From contig JAIELX010000039.1 of the NCBI GenBank assembly GCA_019752635.1, positions 1 to 44,858 of the forward strand: a stretch of DNA of 44,858 nucleotides, given 5' to 3'. This document shows positions 1 through 8,386 of the stretch, piece by piece. The number at the start of each line of letters is the position of its first letter. Position 1 is the first letter of the stretch. The DNA is from Candidatus Obscuribacterales bacterium (lineage in GTDB: Bacteria > Cyanobacteriota > Vampirovibrionia > Obscuribacterales > Obscuribacteraceae). A model generated the notes under the pieces. It was not told the origin of the DNA. It saw nothing but the letters and a program-made list of their open reading frames with translations, and ran no database searches. The position numbers and the translations under genes were made by a program.

Positions 1-174
1 GTCATTTCCGTTCCGGTTCAAAGAAGTAAAACCCAAACCTGGCTCACCTAATTGACACAGTTCATTTGACAGTTCCGATCTACTTGTGAGAGCTTACCTT
101 CACATCGAGAAGAAACGCTCGTCGACTGCTGGGACTTCTTCTTGCGCTTTTGCATGAGTCAAAAAGGCCGAAAA

Positions 175-230
175 TCAAAAAAAGTCCCCTAAGTGCACGT
201 GCTAGCATAGCCGCATGCCCTCAGGGGACT
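175..230 (-). terminator. intrinsic terminator, minus strand
   Basis: Arms AGTCCCCT (183-190) and AGGGGACT (223-230) pair perfectly. Read on the minus strand the stem is followed directly by seven T residues (complement of 177-183). It would end transcription coming from the membrane-protein gene at 343-1059. The loop is long (32 nt) and contains the palindrome GCACGTGC. Confidence 0.7.
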
Positions 231-261
231 ACGAAGTTTCAACTGTCAAAGTGACAATCCC

Positions 262-290
262 AGGGAATCCGGTATTGTTCCGGATTCCCT
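262..290. terminator. perfect 11-bp GC hairpin
   Basis: Arms AGGGAATCCGG (262-272) and CCGGATTCCCT (280-290) with a 7-nt loop, 52 nt past the stop of the minus-strand gene at 343. There is no T tract on either side, so it may stabilise the mRNA 3' end rather than terminate; the T-rich terminator lies 30 nt further on. Confidence 0.5.
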
Positions 291-342
291 CTGCATTAGC
301 GAACTTGCACAGTCGGGATCTTAACCATGCGACACATCGGCG

Positions 343-1059
343 TTAGCGCCAGGCGTAGCCGACCATCGCAGAAACGGTTCGAGCCTGCACTTTGCCTTCA
401 CCGGGAATCTCGATGTAATCCGCACCGAATTGGAGCTGACGCAGATTCTGCGCACCGCGCACCACAACCAGCCCGGGCTCGTTCTCCGAACCGGGAAGCT
501 GCGTAACCAGCAGCACCAGAATATCAAACGTATCCGGAAACGCGCGGGAGGTCCCACTCTTCAGCAGCTCCAGATCCTCCGCGGTCATGCCGGAACTGCC
601 GAAGCTGAACTCCTTCAGCCCCCGCGTCGCCCAGGACTTCTGGCCGCTACGAAAAGCGGCACGGTAGTAAAGGCGCTTGGCTGCTTTGAATTTTGCCGCA
701 GGCGTGGCGCCTTCGACACGAGTGATACCGTTTTGTACTTCCGCCTCGCGAGGCGAAAGCGGCGGGCGCGTCGCGATCAGCCGCATCACACCGAGCAAAA
801 GACCAAATCCGGAGACGACCAGCGCCGGAACGGCAAAGCCACTCAGAGCGAAGCTAGTGAGCCCGCCGACAACCAGGGCCCCGGCAGCAGCCCAGAGAAC
901 GGCGCCCGGCATGTCGAAACGCCAGCCACGATTCTCACCGTGCGGCGGGACGCTGCCGAAGATGAATCCAACGAACGCGGCAAAGCCCGCCGCCCAAAGA
1001 ACACCGGACGGTAGACCAGCAGCAGCCACCGCAAGCAAAAGAGAAAGAGTGAGGATCAT
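343..1059 (-). CDS. hypothetical membrane protein, 238 aa
   Basis: I do not recognise a family. The N-terminal ~95 residues hold about four hydrophobic stretches rich in Ala, Gly, Leu and Val, split by a short polar loop with PPHGENRGW. The remaining ~140 residues are soluble-looking and mixed in charge, with the segment KSWATRGLKEFSFGSSGM. A membrane anchor followed by a cytoplasmic domain is the simplest reading. I chose the ATG at 1059 because GGAG lies 9 nt upstream; a GTG 15 nt further out reads in frame but has no well-placed ribosome site. The gene stands alone, 130 bp from the D-amino-acid oxidase gene on the same strand and separated from it by a strong hairpin, so it is probably transcribed separately. 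It ends with a hairpin and a T-tract terminator. Confidence 0.7.
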   Translation of the reverse strand: MILTLSLLLAVAAAGLPSGVLWAAGFAAFVGFIFGSVPPHGENRGWRFDMPGAVLWAAAGALVVGGLTSFALSGFAVPALVVSGFGLLLGVMRLIATRPPLSPREAEVQNGITRVEGATPAAKFKAAKRLYYRAAFRSGQKSWATRGLKEFSFGSSGMTAEDLELLKSGTSRAFPDTFDILVLLVTQLPGSENEPGLVVVRGAQNLRQLQFGADYIEIPGEGKVQARTVSAMVGYAWR

Positions 1060-1131
1060 ACTGTGTGTCTCCACGCTGCAGCGCTGTTGACGCTGCTCCT
1101 GAACCTATGCGAAGCAAGAGTTCGCGAAGAA

Positions 1132-1161
1132 CAAGCGTGGCGAATCCAATCGCCACGCTTG
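1132..1161 (-). terminator. perfect 12-bp hairpin after the oxidase gene
   Basis: Arms CAAGCGTGGCGA (1132-1143) and TCGCCACGCTTG (1150-1161), loop of 6 nt. It lies 28 nt past the stop of the minus-strand oxidase gene and continues on that strand into TTCTTCG, a weak T-rich tail. Likely terminator or mRNA 3'-end hairpin. Confidence 0.6.
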
Positions 1162-1189
1162 TGTCTGACGAGCACCGGAGCACTACTCG

Positions 1190-2140
1190 TCAGGTTTTAA
1201 CGAGCTGCCGAATCTCGTCGGCGATGCCCGCCGAGATGATGTAGCCCATGCCGTCATGCCCATAATTGTGCACGACGGTACGCCCGCAGACCTTCTCGGC
1301 CTCGACCCGCACGGTCCGACGTTCGGGTCGGCACGCACGAACCACACTGAGAACGTCGGTCAGATCCGCCTTGAATCCGGGAATCATCTTGGCGCACCGA
1401 CGCAAGATGTCCAGCGTCGCCGCCGGATCCGTCTCGCTCGTCTCGATGTGCTCGTCAACGACGGCACCGAGCTTGATGTAGTCGCGATGCGGCACCACGC
1501 ACGCGCGCCGGTTCGGACCTTCATCGTCGAACACAACGCTGTCGAACCCGTTCTGTTTAATGGTAACCACCTGGAACCGCGACGGGTACAGGTCCTTGTC
1601 ACCGGTGAGCGAGCGCGAGCCGAGCGACGTGCAGTTGACGATCACTTCGTACTGCGCCGGGCAGTCGGCGAAAGCGCTGACCGCCCGCTGCTCGAATGTG
1701 ACGCCGCTCTCGGTGCACTGCTTGTACAGCCACCCGAGGTAGACGCCGGGATCGACGATCGGCGCGGTGTCCAACACGTGCGCGTCAGCGTATTCGGCGC
1801 TGATCTCTCCGGGCAGGGCATGCCGGAAGCCCGAGAGCTTTGCGAACCAGGGCGTCTCACGCTTCATCTTCAGCGCCATTACCTTGCGCATGACCACGCC
1901 CGTGGCCGGGTCGCTCGCCAGCGCCGAGAGTTCGGTGAACGTGAACTCCGCCCAGCCCTCCAACCGCGGCTGCGCCGGATCGGCGACGGGCCACCACATC
2001 GCGTACGCGTTGGCGGAACCACGCGGAAAAAAGCCCGCGGGTTCAAGCGACCAGATAGTGACCTTATGTCCGTCTTTCGCGAGCTTGAGGGCAGTGCTGA
2101 GGCCGCTGACTCCAGAACCGAGAACCAGAATTTCTTTCAT
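1190..2140 (-). CDS. D-amino-acid oxidase family flavoprotein
   Basis: FAD-dependent oxidoreductase that most resembles D-amino-acid/D-aspartate oxidases, which oxidise D-amino acids to 2-oxo acids, ammonia and hydrogen peroxide. The N-terminus has the dinucleotide-binding glycine motif VLGSGVSGLSTA (about residues 6-17). Family motifs follow in order: MWWPVADP in the FAD/substrate region, PHRDYIKLGAV, the arginine motif ACRPERRTVRVE (matching the carboxylate-binding Arg region of animal enzymes) and the C-terminal HNYGHDGMG signature. At 316 aa it is near the 340-350 aa of animal enzymes. The ATG at 2140 has AAGGAG 8 nt upstream; the 24 residues upstream in the same frame have no such site and include the leader hairpin. 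No signal peptide, so cytoplasmic. Glycine oxidase (ThiO) is the main alternative, but the HNYGH and RPERR motifs favour D-amino-acid oxidase. The substrate cannot be read from sequence. Confidence 0.85.
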   Translation of the reverse strand: MKEILVLGSGVSGLSTALKLAKDGHKVTIWSLEPAGFFPRGSANAYAMWWPVADPAQPRLEGWAEFTFTELSALASDPATGVVMRKVMALKMKRETPWFAKLSGFRHALPGEISAEYADAHVLDTAPIVDPGVYLGWLYKQCTESGVTFEQRAVSAFADCPAQYEVIVNCTSLGSRSLTGDKDLYPSRFQVVTIKQNGFDSVVFDDEGPNRRACVVPHRDYIKLGAVVDEHIETSETDPAATLDILRRCAKMIPGFKADLTDVLSVVRACRPERRTVRVEAEKVCGRTVVHNYGHDGMGYIISAGIADEIRQLVKT

Positions 2141-2161
2141 TGTTAGCTCCTTGCGCGACCA

Positions 2162-2182
2162 GACGCGCGCTATGCGCGCGTC
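2162..2182 (-). promoter_or_regulatory. 9-bp GC hairpin in the oxidase leader
   Basis: Arms GACGCGCGC (2162-2170) and GCGCGCGTC (2174-2182) around a TAT loop. It sits about 22-42 nt upstream of the oxidase start codon, just ahead of its ribosome-binding site, so it would be in the 5' leader if transcription starts upstream. No T tract follows. Role unknown. Confidence 0.4.
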
Positions 2183-2223
2183 GTTGTGTTGACTGAAACA
2201 TGATGTCCGCAAACAACTAGACC

Positions 2224-2242
2224 AACAGCATCGGATGCTGTT
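2224..2242 (-). terminator. short inverted repeat after the ferredoxin gene
   Basis: AACAGCATC (2224-2232) and GATGCTGTT (2234-2242) form a near-perfect palindrome between the ferredoxin stop and the oxidase leader. The tight loop means 7-8 pairs in practice. Possible terminator; a palindromic operator for the oxidase gene is the alternative. Confidence 0.35.
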
Positions 2243-2290
2243 CAGTCCTGCTGCGGACCGGACGAGAGCGCAGCACCGTATTTAGTGCCA

Positions 2291-2599
2291 CTATTTTTTC
2301 TTCTTCTTTTTCTTCTTCACGAGGAGCCGGTCGACTTCCTTGCCTTTGCTAGCAGCGGAAACGATCTCTGCGGCGTCCTTCGTGGAAACCTCACCGTATT
2401 CAGTTCCTTCGGGTTTGACTACAACAGCCGGAGCGTGCTTGCACAACCCAAGACAGTCGACAGCCTTGACCCGGGGAGCGGACTCTTCCTTAGCCGCGCA
2501 GCGCTCGATCTCCTCGTGAAGTTCGGGACCTCCGCGCTTGCGACACTTTTTGCCTTCGACACAGACCTTGATGGTTGTGTCCGATTTCTTGTTCTTCAT
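2291..2599 (-). CDS. thioredoxin-like [2Fe-2S] ferredoxin
   Basis: Small electron carrier of the (2Fe-2S) ferredoxin/NuoE-like thioredoxin-fold family. The Cys pattern fits: a first pair in VCVEGKKC near residues 12-19, then DCLGLC (C-x3-C) around residue 50, followed by APAVVVKPEG. The partner redox enzyme is not evident from the neighbourhood. I chose the ATG at 2599, with the purine-rich AAGAGAAG just upstream, giving 102 aa; an in-frame extension of 14 residues is possible but unsupported. The C-terminus is odd: after DRLLV it ends in eight consecutive lysines, encoded by a run of AAG/AAA codons. The basic tail could bind nucleic acid or an acidic membrane; this is inference. The region before the gene (to 3155) shows no other gene. 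Confidence 0.8.
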   Translation of the reverse strand: MKNKKSDTTIKVCVEGKKCRKRGGPELHEEIERCAAKEESAPRVKAVDCLGLCKHAPAVVVKPEGTEYGEVSTKDAAEIVSAASKGKEVDRLLVKKKKKKKK

Positions 2600-3155
2600 G
2601 GACTTCTCTTGGTGCTTTCGCCGCCACACGGGCAAAGCCACCCTAAGCGATTAGAGAAACACAACCGTGCGATACGGCTGCGAGAAGAAGCGGAGCGCAA
2701 GCCAGCAGAAGCTTGTCGTCAATCCACACCCTGCGAGTGGGGATTGTTTAGAAACGACTGCTACGTGCGGACTTTGGAAATTCTCCTGCAATTTAAAGAA
2801 AAAAGATGCACCACGAATTTAGCGCTGCCGCCGCCTGAAAACCTAACACCGGTAAAGCATGTCACCTTCAAGGAACATCGCGGAAGCCTACTGATATCGG
2901 GCATTGACGTCGGTGCACCCCGAGCGCGCTTCACGAACCAGCAAACTGAAACGATTCTCAATAGAAAAGTTATTAGCACAACTAGCGTTCACTCTTGAGA
3001 ACAGCGCTAAAGAAGCACATCCGAAGGGCATTCCAAGGCAAGCGCCGCTTGACAAAACAAAGGCTCAGCACCTTACAAGAGAGTAATTGAGACTATGTCT
3101 CAGTTGTGATTCACTAACGCAAGCGCGCAACATACCGCGCCCGCGAGGAGCACCC
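2600..3155. other. gene-free stretch between divergent genes
   Basis: About 550 bp between the ferredoxin (minus) and transporter (plus) genes. In-frame reading is possible in places but without ribosome sites or convincing composition. TTGACA at 3049-3054 is a perfect -35-like hexamer facing the transporter gene, but only a poor -10 (TACAAG near 3074) follows, so I do not call a promoter. Confidence 0.5.
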
Positions 3156-4499
3156 ATGGCGATCAAAGCCCGGGCAACATCACCAGCGCATGTAAACGTG
3201 CGCAACCAGGACTTAGAATCATCCGCAGCAACGCCTGCTGCAGACGCCCACGAGAACTCGCACTCAACAAGAAAGCCTCAAGACCTCACAATCTTTTTTG
3301 CAGTTGCATATCTCTGCCTGGGACTGGCCTGCGCACAATTCGGCCTCCTGGCGCAACCACTGCAGTACTTCATGATGAAAGGTCAGCATCTGTCTGCGGC
3401 CGACACAGCGTCGTGCATGGCGCTTTTGATGTTTCCGTGGGTCATTAAACCACTCTACGGGCTAGTCTGTGACTTCATTCCATTGGCGGGATACAAACAG
3501 AAGAGCTATCTCTTCGCCGCAAATGTTGTGACAGCAGGCGCCCTGCTAGTTCTTACTTTCACGGGCTATCTGCCGGCCATAACCTGCTCCTTACTGCTGG
3601 CAGCGGTAGCGATGGCAGTTTCAACAGCTCTTCTAATCGCGCTGGCGGTAGAAGCAGGCAGAAGAGACGGAAAAGCGCGGCACTATTTTGCCGTCCAAGA
3701 AATCTGGTACTACGGTGCCAGCATCTGTGCCGCCATCGCGGGTGGTGCGCTATGCCAACACTTCAAACCCGGCGAAGCTTTCCATATAGCTTCTGCATTG
3801 GGTATCCTACCGGCCATCACTTGCTGCTGGCTGGCACTCTTTGTTTTGCAGGAAGAAAAAACGACTTTGAACCTGGAGGCCGTCAAGCTGACAGGCAAAT
3901 CGCTTTTAAAGGCCTTCAAGACAAAGGCACTCTGGATTACGGGTGCATTCTCATTTTTATGGAGCTTCAGTCCCGCATTTGGCGTTCCGTTGTATTTCTT
4001 CGAAGCTAATTCCTTGCATTTCTCACAACAGCAGATTGGTCACCTTGCCGCTGTCAATGCTGTGGGTATGCTGATCGGAGCAATTCTACATCGCAAAATG
4101 ATCAGGATCATGTCCATCCGCTCACAGCTGTACATAACTTGCGCCATGGTCGTCACAGGAATTGCGGGGTACTACTTCCTGAGCACGTTTCCTCTGGCGG
4201 TCGGCCTTGAGTTTGTGCGAGGTATCGCAGGCATGTTCGCCATTCTAGGAGTGTATGGTTTAGCCGCCGACGTCTGTCCGGTCCGCTCGGAAGTCTCTGT
4301 CATGGCGCTGCTTGTCGCGATTCGCAATGTCGCCACCAACGCAGCCACCTACACCGGCGGACAGCTCTTCACTCATGCGTTCCACAATGAGTTTGCCCCC
4401 TTGGTGCTGGTTACCATGGTCGCGCCACTGCTGTCGTTCTGCCTTGTTCCGCTCGCTACGGCGACCTCAAAGCAATCTAACAAGGTCACTCCAAGCTGA
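3156..4499 (+). CDS. BT1-family folate/biopterin transporter
   Basis: Twelve-helix major-facilitator-type membrane carrier of the folate-biopterin transporter (BT1) family, known from Leishmania, plant plastids and Cyanobacteria. The hallmark is the loop after the second helix, FPWVIKPLYGLVCDFIPLAGY, which matches the BT1 pattern of Pro-Trp-x-x-Lys-Pro then Asp-x-x-Pro. The 447 residues start with about 45 polar residues in the cytoplasm, then roughly twelve hydrophobic segments ending near residue 435. I chose the ATG at 3156, preceded by GAGGAG 5 nt away; an upstream in-frame ATG lacks a site. The transported substrate cannot be assigned; some family members carry other compounds. The gene stands alone and converges with the mqnC-like gene at 4592. 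Confidence 0.8.
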   Translation: MAIKARATSPAHVNVRNQDLESSAATPAADAHENSHSTRKPQDLTIFFAVAYLCLGLACAQFGLLAQPLQYFMMKGQHLSAADTASCMALLMFPWVIKPLYGLVCDFIPLAGYKQKSYLFAANVVTAGALLVLTFTGYLPAITCSLLLAAVAMAVSTALLIALAVEAGRRDGKARHYFAVQEIWYYGASICAAIAGGALCQHFKPGEAFHIASALGILPAITCCWLALFVLQEEKTTLNLEAVKLTGKSLLKAFKTKALWITGAFSFLWSFSPAFGVPLYFFEANSLHFSQQQIGHLAAVNAVGMLIGAILHRKMIRIMSIRSQLYITCAMVVTGIAGYYFLSTFPLAVGLEFVRGIAGMFAILGVYGLAADVCPVRSEVSVMALLVAIRNVATNAATYTGGQLFTHAFHNEFAPLVLVTMVAPLLSFCLVPLATATSKQSNKVTPS

Positions 4500-4591
4500 A
4501 TTCCTCTGAGGGTCTCATAGACTTGCAAGTGATAGAAAACGGCCTCAGATCAAGCGAAGCTTTGCCACTTGTTCCCCCGCCACCGGCTATC

Positions 4592-5665
4592 TCAGCTCAG
4601 CGCAACCAAAGTAGGTCTTGCCGCTGAACGACGACGAGGCTCAAATCCCTCAGCCCTGGCATATCCAAGCACACGCTCCACATCTTGCTCAATCACCGCT
4701 CCGGCCAGTTGAGTGACTTCGTCTTCCCAGGGAATGTCGAAGTCATTGGCACCGTAGCTCAGACCGCGCAATGCGTTGGCGTTCTGCGTCAACACCGACG
4801 CTCGCACGTGCGTCACGTTGTCCAGGTAAATGCGACAAAGCGCCAAATGTCGCAGATACTCCTGCGCATCAATTTCGCTTCCACCAAGCTCGTTGTTCCA
4901 TGGTTTATAGGTCCAGCAGAGGAAGCTGAAGAGACCGCCCATCGTTACATCTTGAAACTCGCGCACGGATTCCAGATGGTCCAATCTCTCGTCCAGTGTT
5001 TCATCAAATCCGATAACCATGGTGCCGGTGGTTTTCATGCCGGCCGCCAGAATAGCCCGCTGCGCCGCAAAATACTCCTCTACCGTGTACTTCAATGGAC
5101 TGTGCCGCTTGCGAAAGGTATCGGACAACACTTCGGCACCACCACCGGTGACCCAGCGAACACCGGCATCATACAAGCGGGACAGCGCTTCCTCGAGGGA
5201 AAGCCGACTAATCTTCGCTACATAAATAAGCTCCACTACAGTCATTGCATAGAACTCGATCGAATTGCCGTATTTTTCACGGACAGCTCCGAACAGGTCA
5301 GTGTAATAGTCGATCTTCAGCTCAGGATTGAACCCGCCGTTAAATCCGAACAAGTCTCCGCCAACTTCGATCAACTCATCTATCTTCGAGAAGACCCATT
5401 CCTTGGAGCGCGTGTAGGTGTCAGGCTGCCCCGGCAACCGATAGAAAGAACAGTAATCGCATTTCGCCACACAAACGTTGGTGTAGTTTATGATGCGCAT
5501 AAGAAGATACGTGGCGTCGAACGGCTTGTGATACCGTGCCCGCACTATGCCTGCTAGTTGCTGCAACTGTCCGTCCGTCGCATTGTGCCAGAGCCACTGC
5601 GCATCATCACGGCTGATTCTTCCACCGCCGACAAGGGCGTTCTCTATTGATGCAATACGGTCCAT
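4592..5665 (-). CDS. mqnC: cyclic dehypoxanthinyl futalosine synthase (MqnC)
   Basis: Radical SAM enzyme of the futalosine route to menaquinone: it cyclises dehypoxanthine futalosine to the spiro intermediate. The cluster-binding motif is CVAKCDYC (Cys65, Cys69, Cys72), preceded by NYTNV as in MqnC proteins. Further family features are the glycine motif NGGFNPELKIDYYTDLF, the segment SRLSLEEALSRL and GGGAEVLSD. The length, 357 aa, is normal. Start at 5665: GGAGG lies 5 nt upstream. In most relatives the glycine motif reads QGG; here it is NGG, a small deviation. MqnE and other radical SAM cyclases are alternatives, but the central motifs fit MqnC best. Neither mqnA, B, D nor E is in the window, so the pathway genes are dispersed. 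Confidence 0.88.
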   Translation of the reverse strand: MDRIASIENALVGGGRISRDDAQWLWHNATDGQLQQLAGIVRARYHKPFDATYLLMRIINYTNVCVAKCDYCSFYRLPGQPDTYTRSKEWVFSKIDELIEVGGDLFGFNGGFNPELKIDYYTDLFGAVREKYGNSIEFYAMTVVELIYVAKISRLSLEEALSRLYDAGVRWVTGGGAEVLSDTFRKRHSPLKYTVEEYFAAQRAILAAGMKTTGTMVIGFDETLDERLDHLESVREFQDVTMGGLFSFLCWTYKPWNNELGGSEIDAQEYLRHLALCRIYLDNVTHVRASVLTQNANALRGLSYGANDFDIPWEDEVTQLAGAVIEQDVERVLGYARAEGFEPRRRSAARPTLVALS

Positions 5666-5845
5666 GGCGCCTCCGCTGCGTCGCGCAACCAGCCCCGGGC
5701 ACACTCGCCCCGCTTAGACGCCAACCATTCTAGTACGATAAGAGCTGAAAAGGCTTTTCAGTGAAGGATCTTAAACAAGCGCTCCGAGGACTCGGCAAGC
5801 CTGCATGCCTCATCGCTGCACGGCGGCGCTTCGCGCTTGACCGAG

Positions 5846-5886
5846 ATCAAAGAAAAGAGAGCCCCGAGCTAAAGTCGGCGCTCTCT
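5846..5886 (-). terminator. intrinsic terminator of malQ
   Basis: Arms AGAGAGC (5856-5862) and GCTCTCT (5880-5886) with an inner CCGA/TCGG extension; on the minus strand the stem is followed by TTTTCTTT. It lies 32 nt past the malQ stop. Confidence 0.75.
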
Positions 5887-5918
5887 CTAGGAAGGCTTAG
5901 GCAAGACTCATTAGAGAA

Positions 5919-7487
5919 TCATAATGAGCGCGCCAGCATTCGTTGATGAGGTACCGGTTCGAAAACATTGTCGCGCCCGTAAGTCTGCACCGCTTCCTTC
6001 AAGCGTTTGCCTATTGCCTTCGTGATGTCTTCGGTCTGATAGCGCCAGGACCAGTTTCCCTCCTGGCTGGCAGGAAGATTCATCCGCGCCTTCGATCCCA
6101 GACCCAGAAGATCCTGTAGCGGAACGACGGCAATGTTCGACACCGATGCCAGCGCCGCTTCAATCATGTCCCAGTGAATCTCATCACCGTCGGACTTGAG
6201 ATACTTAAGACAGTGCTTCCTTTCGAACTTAATTTGATTGGCATCGCGAGTAGAACCGGCGCCGGCTTTACTGTTAAACCACCCGACAGTGGTGTCGTTA
6301 TCGTGAGTTCCGGTGTAACAAACGCTATTCGGAATGTAGTTGTGCGGCAAATCGATATTGCAACTATCACTGCGAAAAGCCATTTGCAAAACGCGCATGC
6401 CGGGGAAATTGAAATCGTCACGCAAAGCTTCAACGTCCGGTGTGATCACTCCCAGGTCTTCGACGATGATTGGTAGGTCGCCGAGCTGTTCATTCAGTGT
6501 CGTGAAAAGCTCCCGCCCCGGAACCTCAACCCACTGACCGCGCTGAGCGGTTTTATCGCCTGCGGGCACCTCCCAACAAGCAGCGAATCCACGGAAGTGA
6601 TCAATTCGAATAATATCGACTACTTCAAGCATCCCCTCAAAGCGTGATATCCACCAGCGGAAGTTATCCTGCCTCATCTGATCCCAGTTGTAGAGCGGGT
6701 TCCCCCAGAGCTGGCCTGTAGCACTAAAATAATCCGGAGGCACACCTGCCACTACAGTCGGTGCACCGTCGCTGTCCAGTTTGAACAATTCCGGGTGAAC
6801 CCATACGTCGGACGAATCATAGGCGACGAATATCGGCATATCACCGACAAGAGAGACACCGTGCTGATTGCAGTACGTCTTGAGTGCGTGCCATTGCTTG
6901 AAGAAGAGATACTGGAAGAATTTTTCAGCGTCAATTTTTTCGGAAAGATTCTTACGAGCTTCATCCAGGGCTTCTTTGTCACGCCTGCGAAGAGCAGCTT
7001 CCCAGGTGTTCCATGAAGCGCCATTATGTTCTTCCTTCAGAACCCTGAACAAAGCGTAGTCTTCGAGCCACTCCGCCTTTTGACAAAACCCCAGAAAATC
7101 AACACGCAATGAGGTGTCCGTGGTACCGCCAAAGTTCTCAAACGCCTTTTCCAGCAAACGCTTCTTGTACGGAATCACTTTGCCGAAGTTAACTTTGTCA
7201 GTTGAAAACTTAGGCAAAGGGTCCAGATCAGCGGCCGTGAGAAAACCGTCTTCGACCAGTTTCTCAGGGCTTACCAGAAGAGTATTGCCGGCAAATGCGG
7301 ACAACGACTGGTAGGGCGAGTCACCGAAACCAGTGGGAGACAGAGGCAGGAACTGCCATAGATGCTGAGAACTAGCCTCAAGAAAGTCAACAAACTTGTA
7401 CGCTTCAGTGCCAAGGTCGCCTATTCCATACGGACCTGGCAAAGATGTGGGATGAAGAAGAACACCGCTTGTCCTGGGAAACTTCAC
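5919..7487 (-). CDS. malQ: 4-alpha-glucanotransferase (GH77)
   Basis: Amylomaltase/disproportionating enzyme: moves alpha-1,4-glucan segments between chains and releases glucose, in glycogen and maltodextrin metabolism in the cytoplasm. N-terminal GH77 signature SGVLLHPTSLPGPYGIGDLG. Catalytic residues of the family are present: nucleophile Asp296 in IIRIDHFRGF, acid/base Glu343 in IIVEDLGVITPDVEALR and Asp396 in GTHDNDT. Length 522 aa is typical of the short bacterial form. I chose the GTG at 7487 because GGAG lies 8 nt upstream and the protein then begins at the usual position, shortly before SGVLLHP; a longer reading adds 12 residues unlike the family. Closed by its own terminator. It is the first of four alpha-glucan enzymes in the left third of the window. 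Confidence 0.93.
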   Translation of the reverse strand: MKFPRTSGVLLHPTSLPGPYGIGDLGTEAYKFVDFLEASSQHLWQFLPLSPTGFGDSPYQSLSAFAGNTLLVSPEKLVEDGFLTAADLDPLPKFSTDKVNFGKVIPYKKRLLEKAFENFGGTTDTSLRVDFLGFCQKAEWLEDYALFRVLKEEHNGASWNTWEAALRRRDKEALDEARKNLSEKIDAEKFFQYLFFKQWHALKTYCNQHGVSLVGDMPIFVAYDSSDVWVHPELFKLDSDGAPTVVAGVPPDYFSATGQLWGNPLYNWDQMRQDNFRWWISRFEGMLEVVDIIRIDHFRGFAACWEVPAGDKTAQRGQWVEVPGRELFTTLNEQLGDLPIIVEDLGVITPDVEALRDDFNFPGMRVLQMAFRSDSCNIDLPHNYIPNSVCYTGTHDNDTTVGWFNSKAGAGSTRDANQIKFERKHCLKYLKSDGDEIHWDMIEAALASVSNIAVVPLQDLLGLGSKARMNLPASQEGNWSWRYQTEDITKAIGKRLKEAVQTYGRDNVFEPVPHQRMLARSL

Positions 7488-8386
7488 TGTCGGTCTCCAA
7501 TTTGAGTTGCTGCAATGACACAAATAGCCGGTACTATACCAGACGGCATCACGGGCTTAAAGGCGACGATACCTTCTCTGACATACCCCGCAGCACACCG
7601 CATTATCGCGAGCCAGCAGACGACAGAAAGGTAAATTCCAACAAACTACCGCATTCCGCGATGCCGTATAGTAGATAGTGGGACAGAGAGGCGCCACCAC
7701 ATATGATGGCGCTCCCGACTCTGAATGTGAGACTTATGACCTCGGCCCGAAACAGATTCTCTGAAACGCAAGCAAAAACCACACAGTTCGGTTGCCCGAT
7801 AACAAGCAGGTCCGTTGCCAATCGCAGAGCTCGCGCTGGCACTTACCCTCACAAAGGTTATTGCGCGTTAATATTTGCGGACAAACGACCCGAAGCTCCG
7901 AATCCCAATGCTATCGGGCTTTGCAATACGGTTTTCACCCAAATTTACTCTGCTTTATCGTACGTTCTTCATACATACTATATTCGCTCGTTCTAAAAAG
8001 ACTCAGCAAAGACTTACCTATCGGTGCTTTTCGGACTTCTTGTCGTTTGCCTTTATCTCGGAGTGCTAACTGCGATATCCATGAACAAGATCTGATTCTC
8101 TTCTTGATCTCGTATTAGTCCCACCAGGTGCGCGCCCGCCAGCCCGCACCCGGTCCCGGGTGTGGAGCCCAAAGTCCATGTCAGGAGCGGATCTCACGCC
8201 ATCGATACTATCCGCAACGCGCCTTGCCCCCTGACAACGTTATTTGCTACGCATTAATTACTTCCATTCGCACATCAACCCCACGGTTCCACGCAAACAC
8301 CTCACCCTAACCGGACCCATTACAAGACTTTCCTTCAGCCGCTTTCGCGACTGAGCACTAGTCTTCTTTCTCGCAAAGGAGTACCC
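7488..8386. other. 900-bp gene-free stretch at the edge of the GC-rich block
   Basis: Several open frames cross this stretch in all directions, but none has a ribosome site or protein-like composition. The base composition is lower in GC than the genes to the right. Positions 7690-7710 hold a 21-base motif that recurs with one mismatch at 35231-35251 in another long noncoding stretch. GCGCCA (7691-7696) and TGGCGC (7707-7712) form the outer arms of a small hairpin within the first copy. Otherwise I see nothing. Confidence 0.55.
7690..7710. repeat. 21-base dispersed motif, copy 1
   Basis: GGCGCCACCACATAT followed by GATGGC. The second copy at 35231-35251 differs only at the base after ATAT (C for G). 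Both lie in long noncoding stretches upstream of a small membrane-protein gene that opens a GC-rich island. Confidence 0.5.

Larger units (their letters stand above)
1..342. other. gene-free left edge with two hairpins
   Basis: I see no credible gene here. The stretch holds two inverted repeats, annotated separately, that lie downstream of the minus-strand gene ending at 343. The rest (about 1-170) shows no recognisable motif and could be the 3' or 5' flank of a gene outside the window. Confidence 0.6.

Noticed and set aside
2285..2998. Plus-strand open frame of 237 codons opposite the ferredoxin
   Set aside because: Its first part is the antisense of the ferredoxin gene, including a Phe/Leu-rich start that mirrors the polylysine tail; no ribosome site.
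3049..3079. TTGACA-based promoter for the BT1 transporter
   Set aside because: The -35 is perfect, but the only -10 candidate matches poorly and its spacing is long; not strong enough to annotate.
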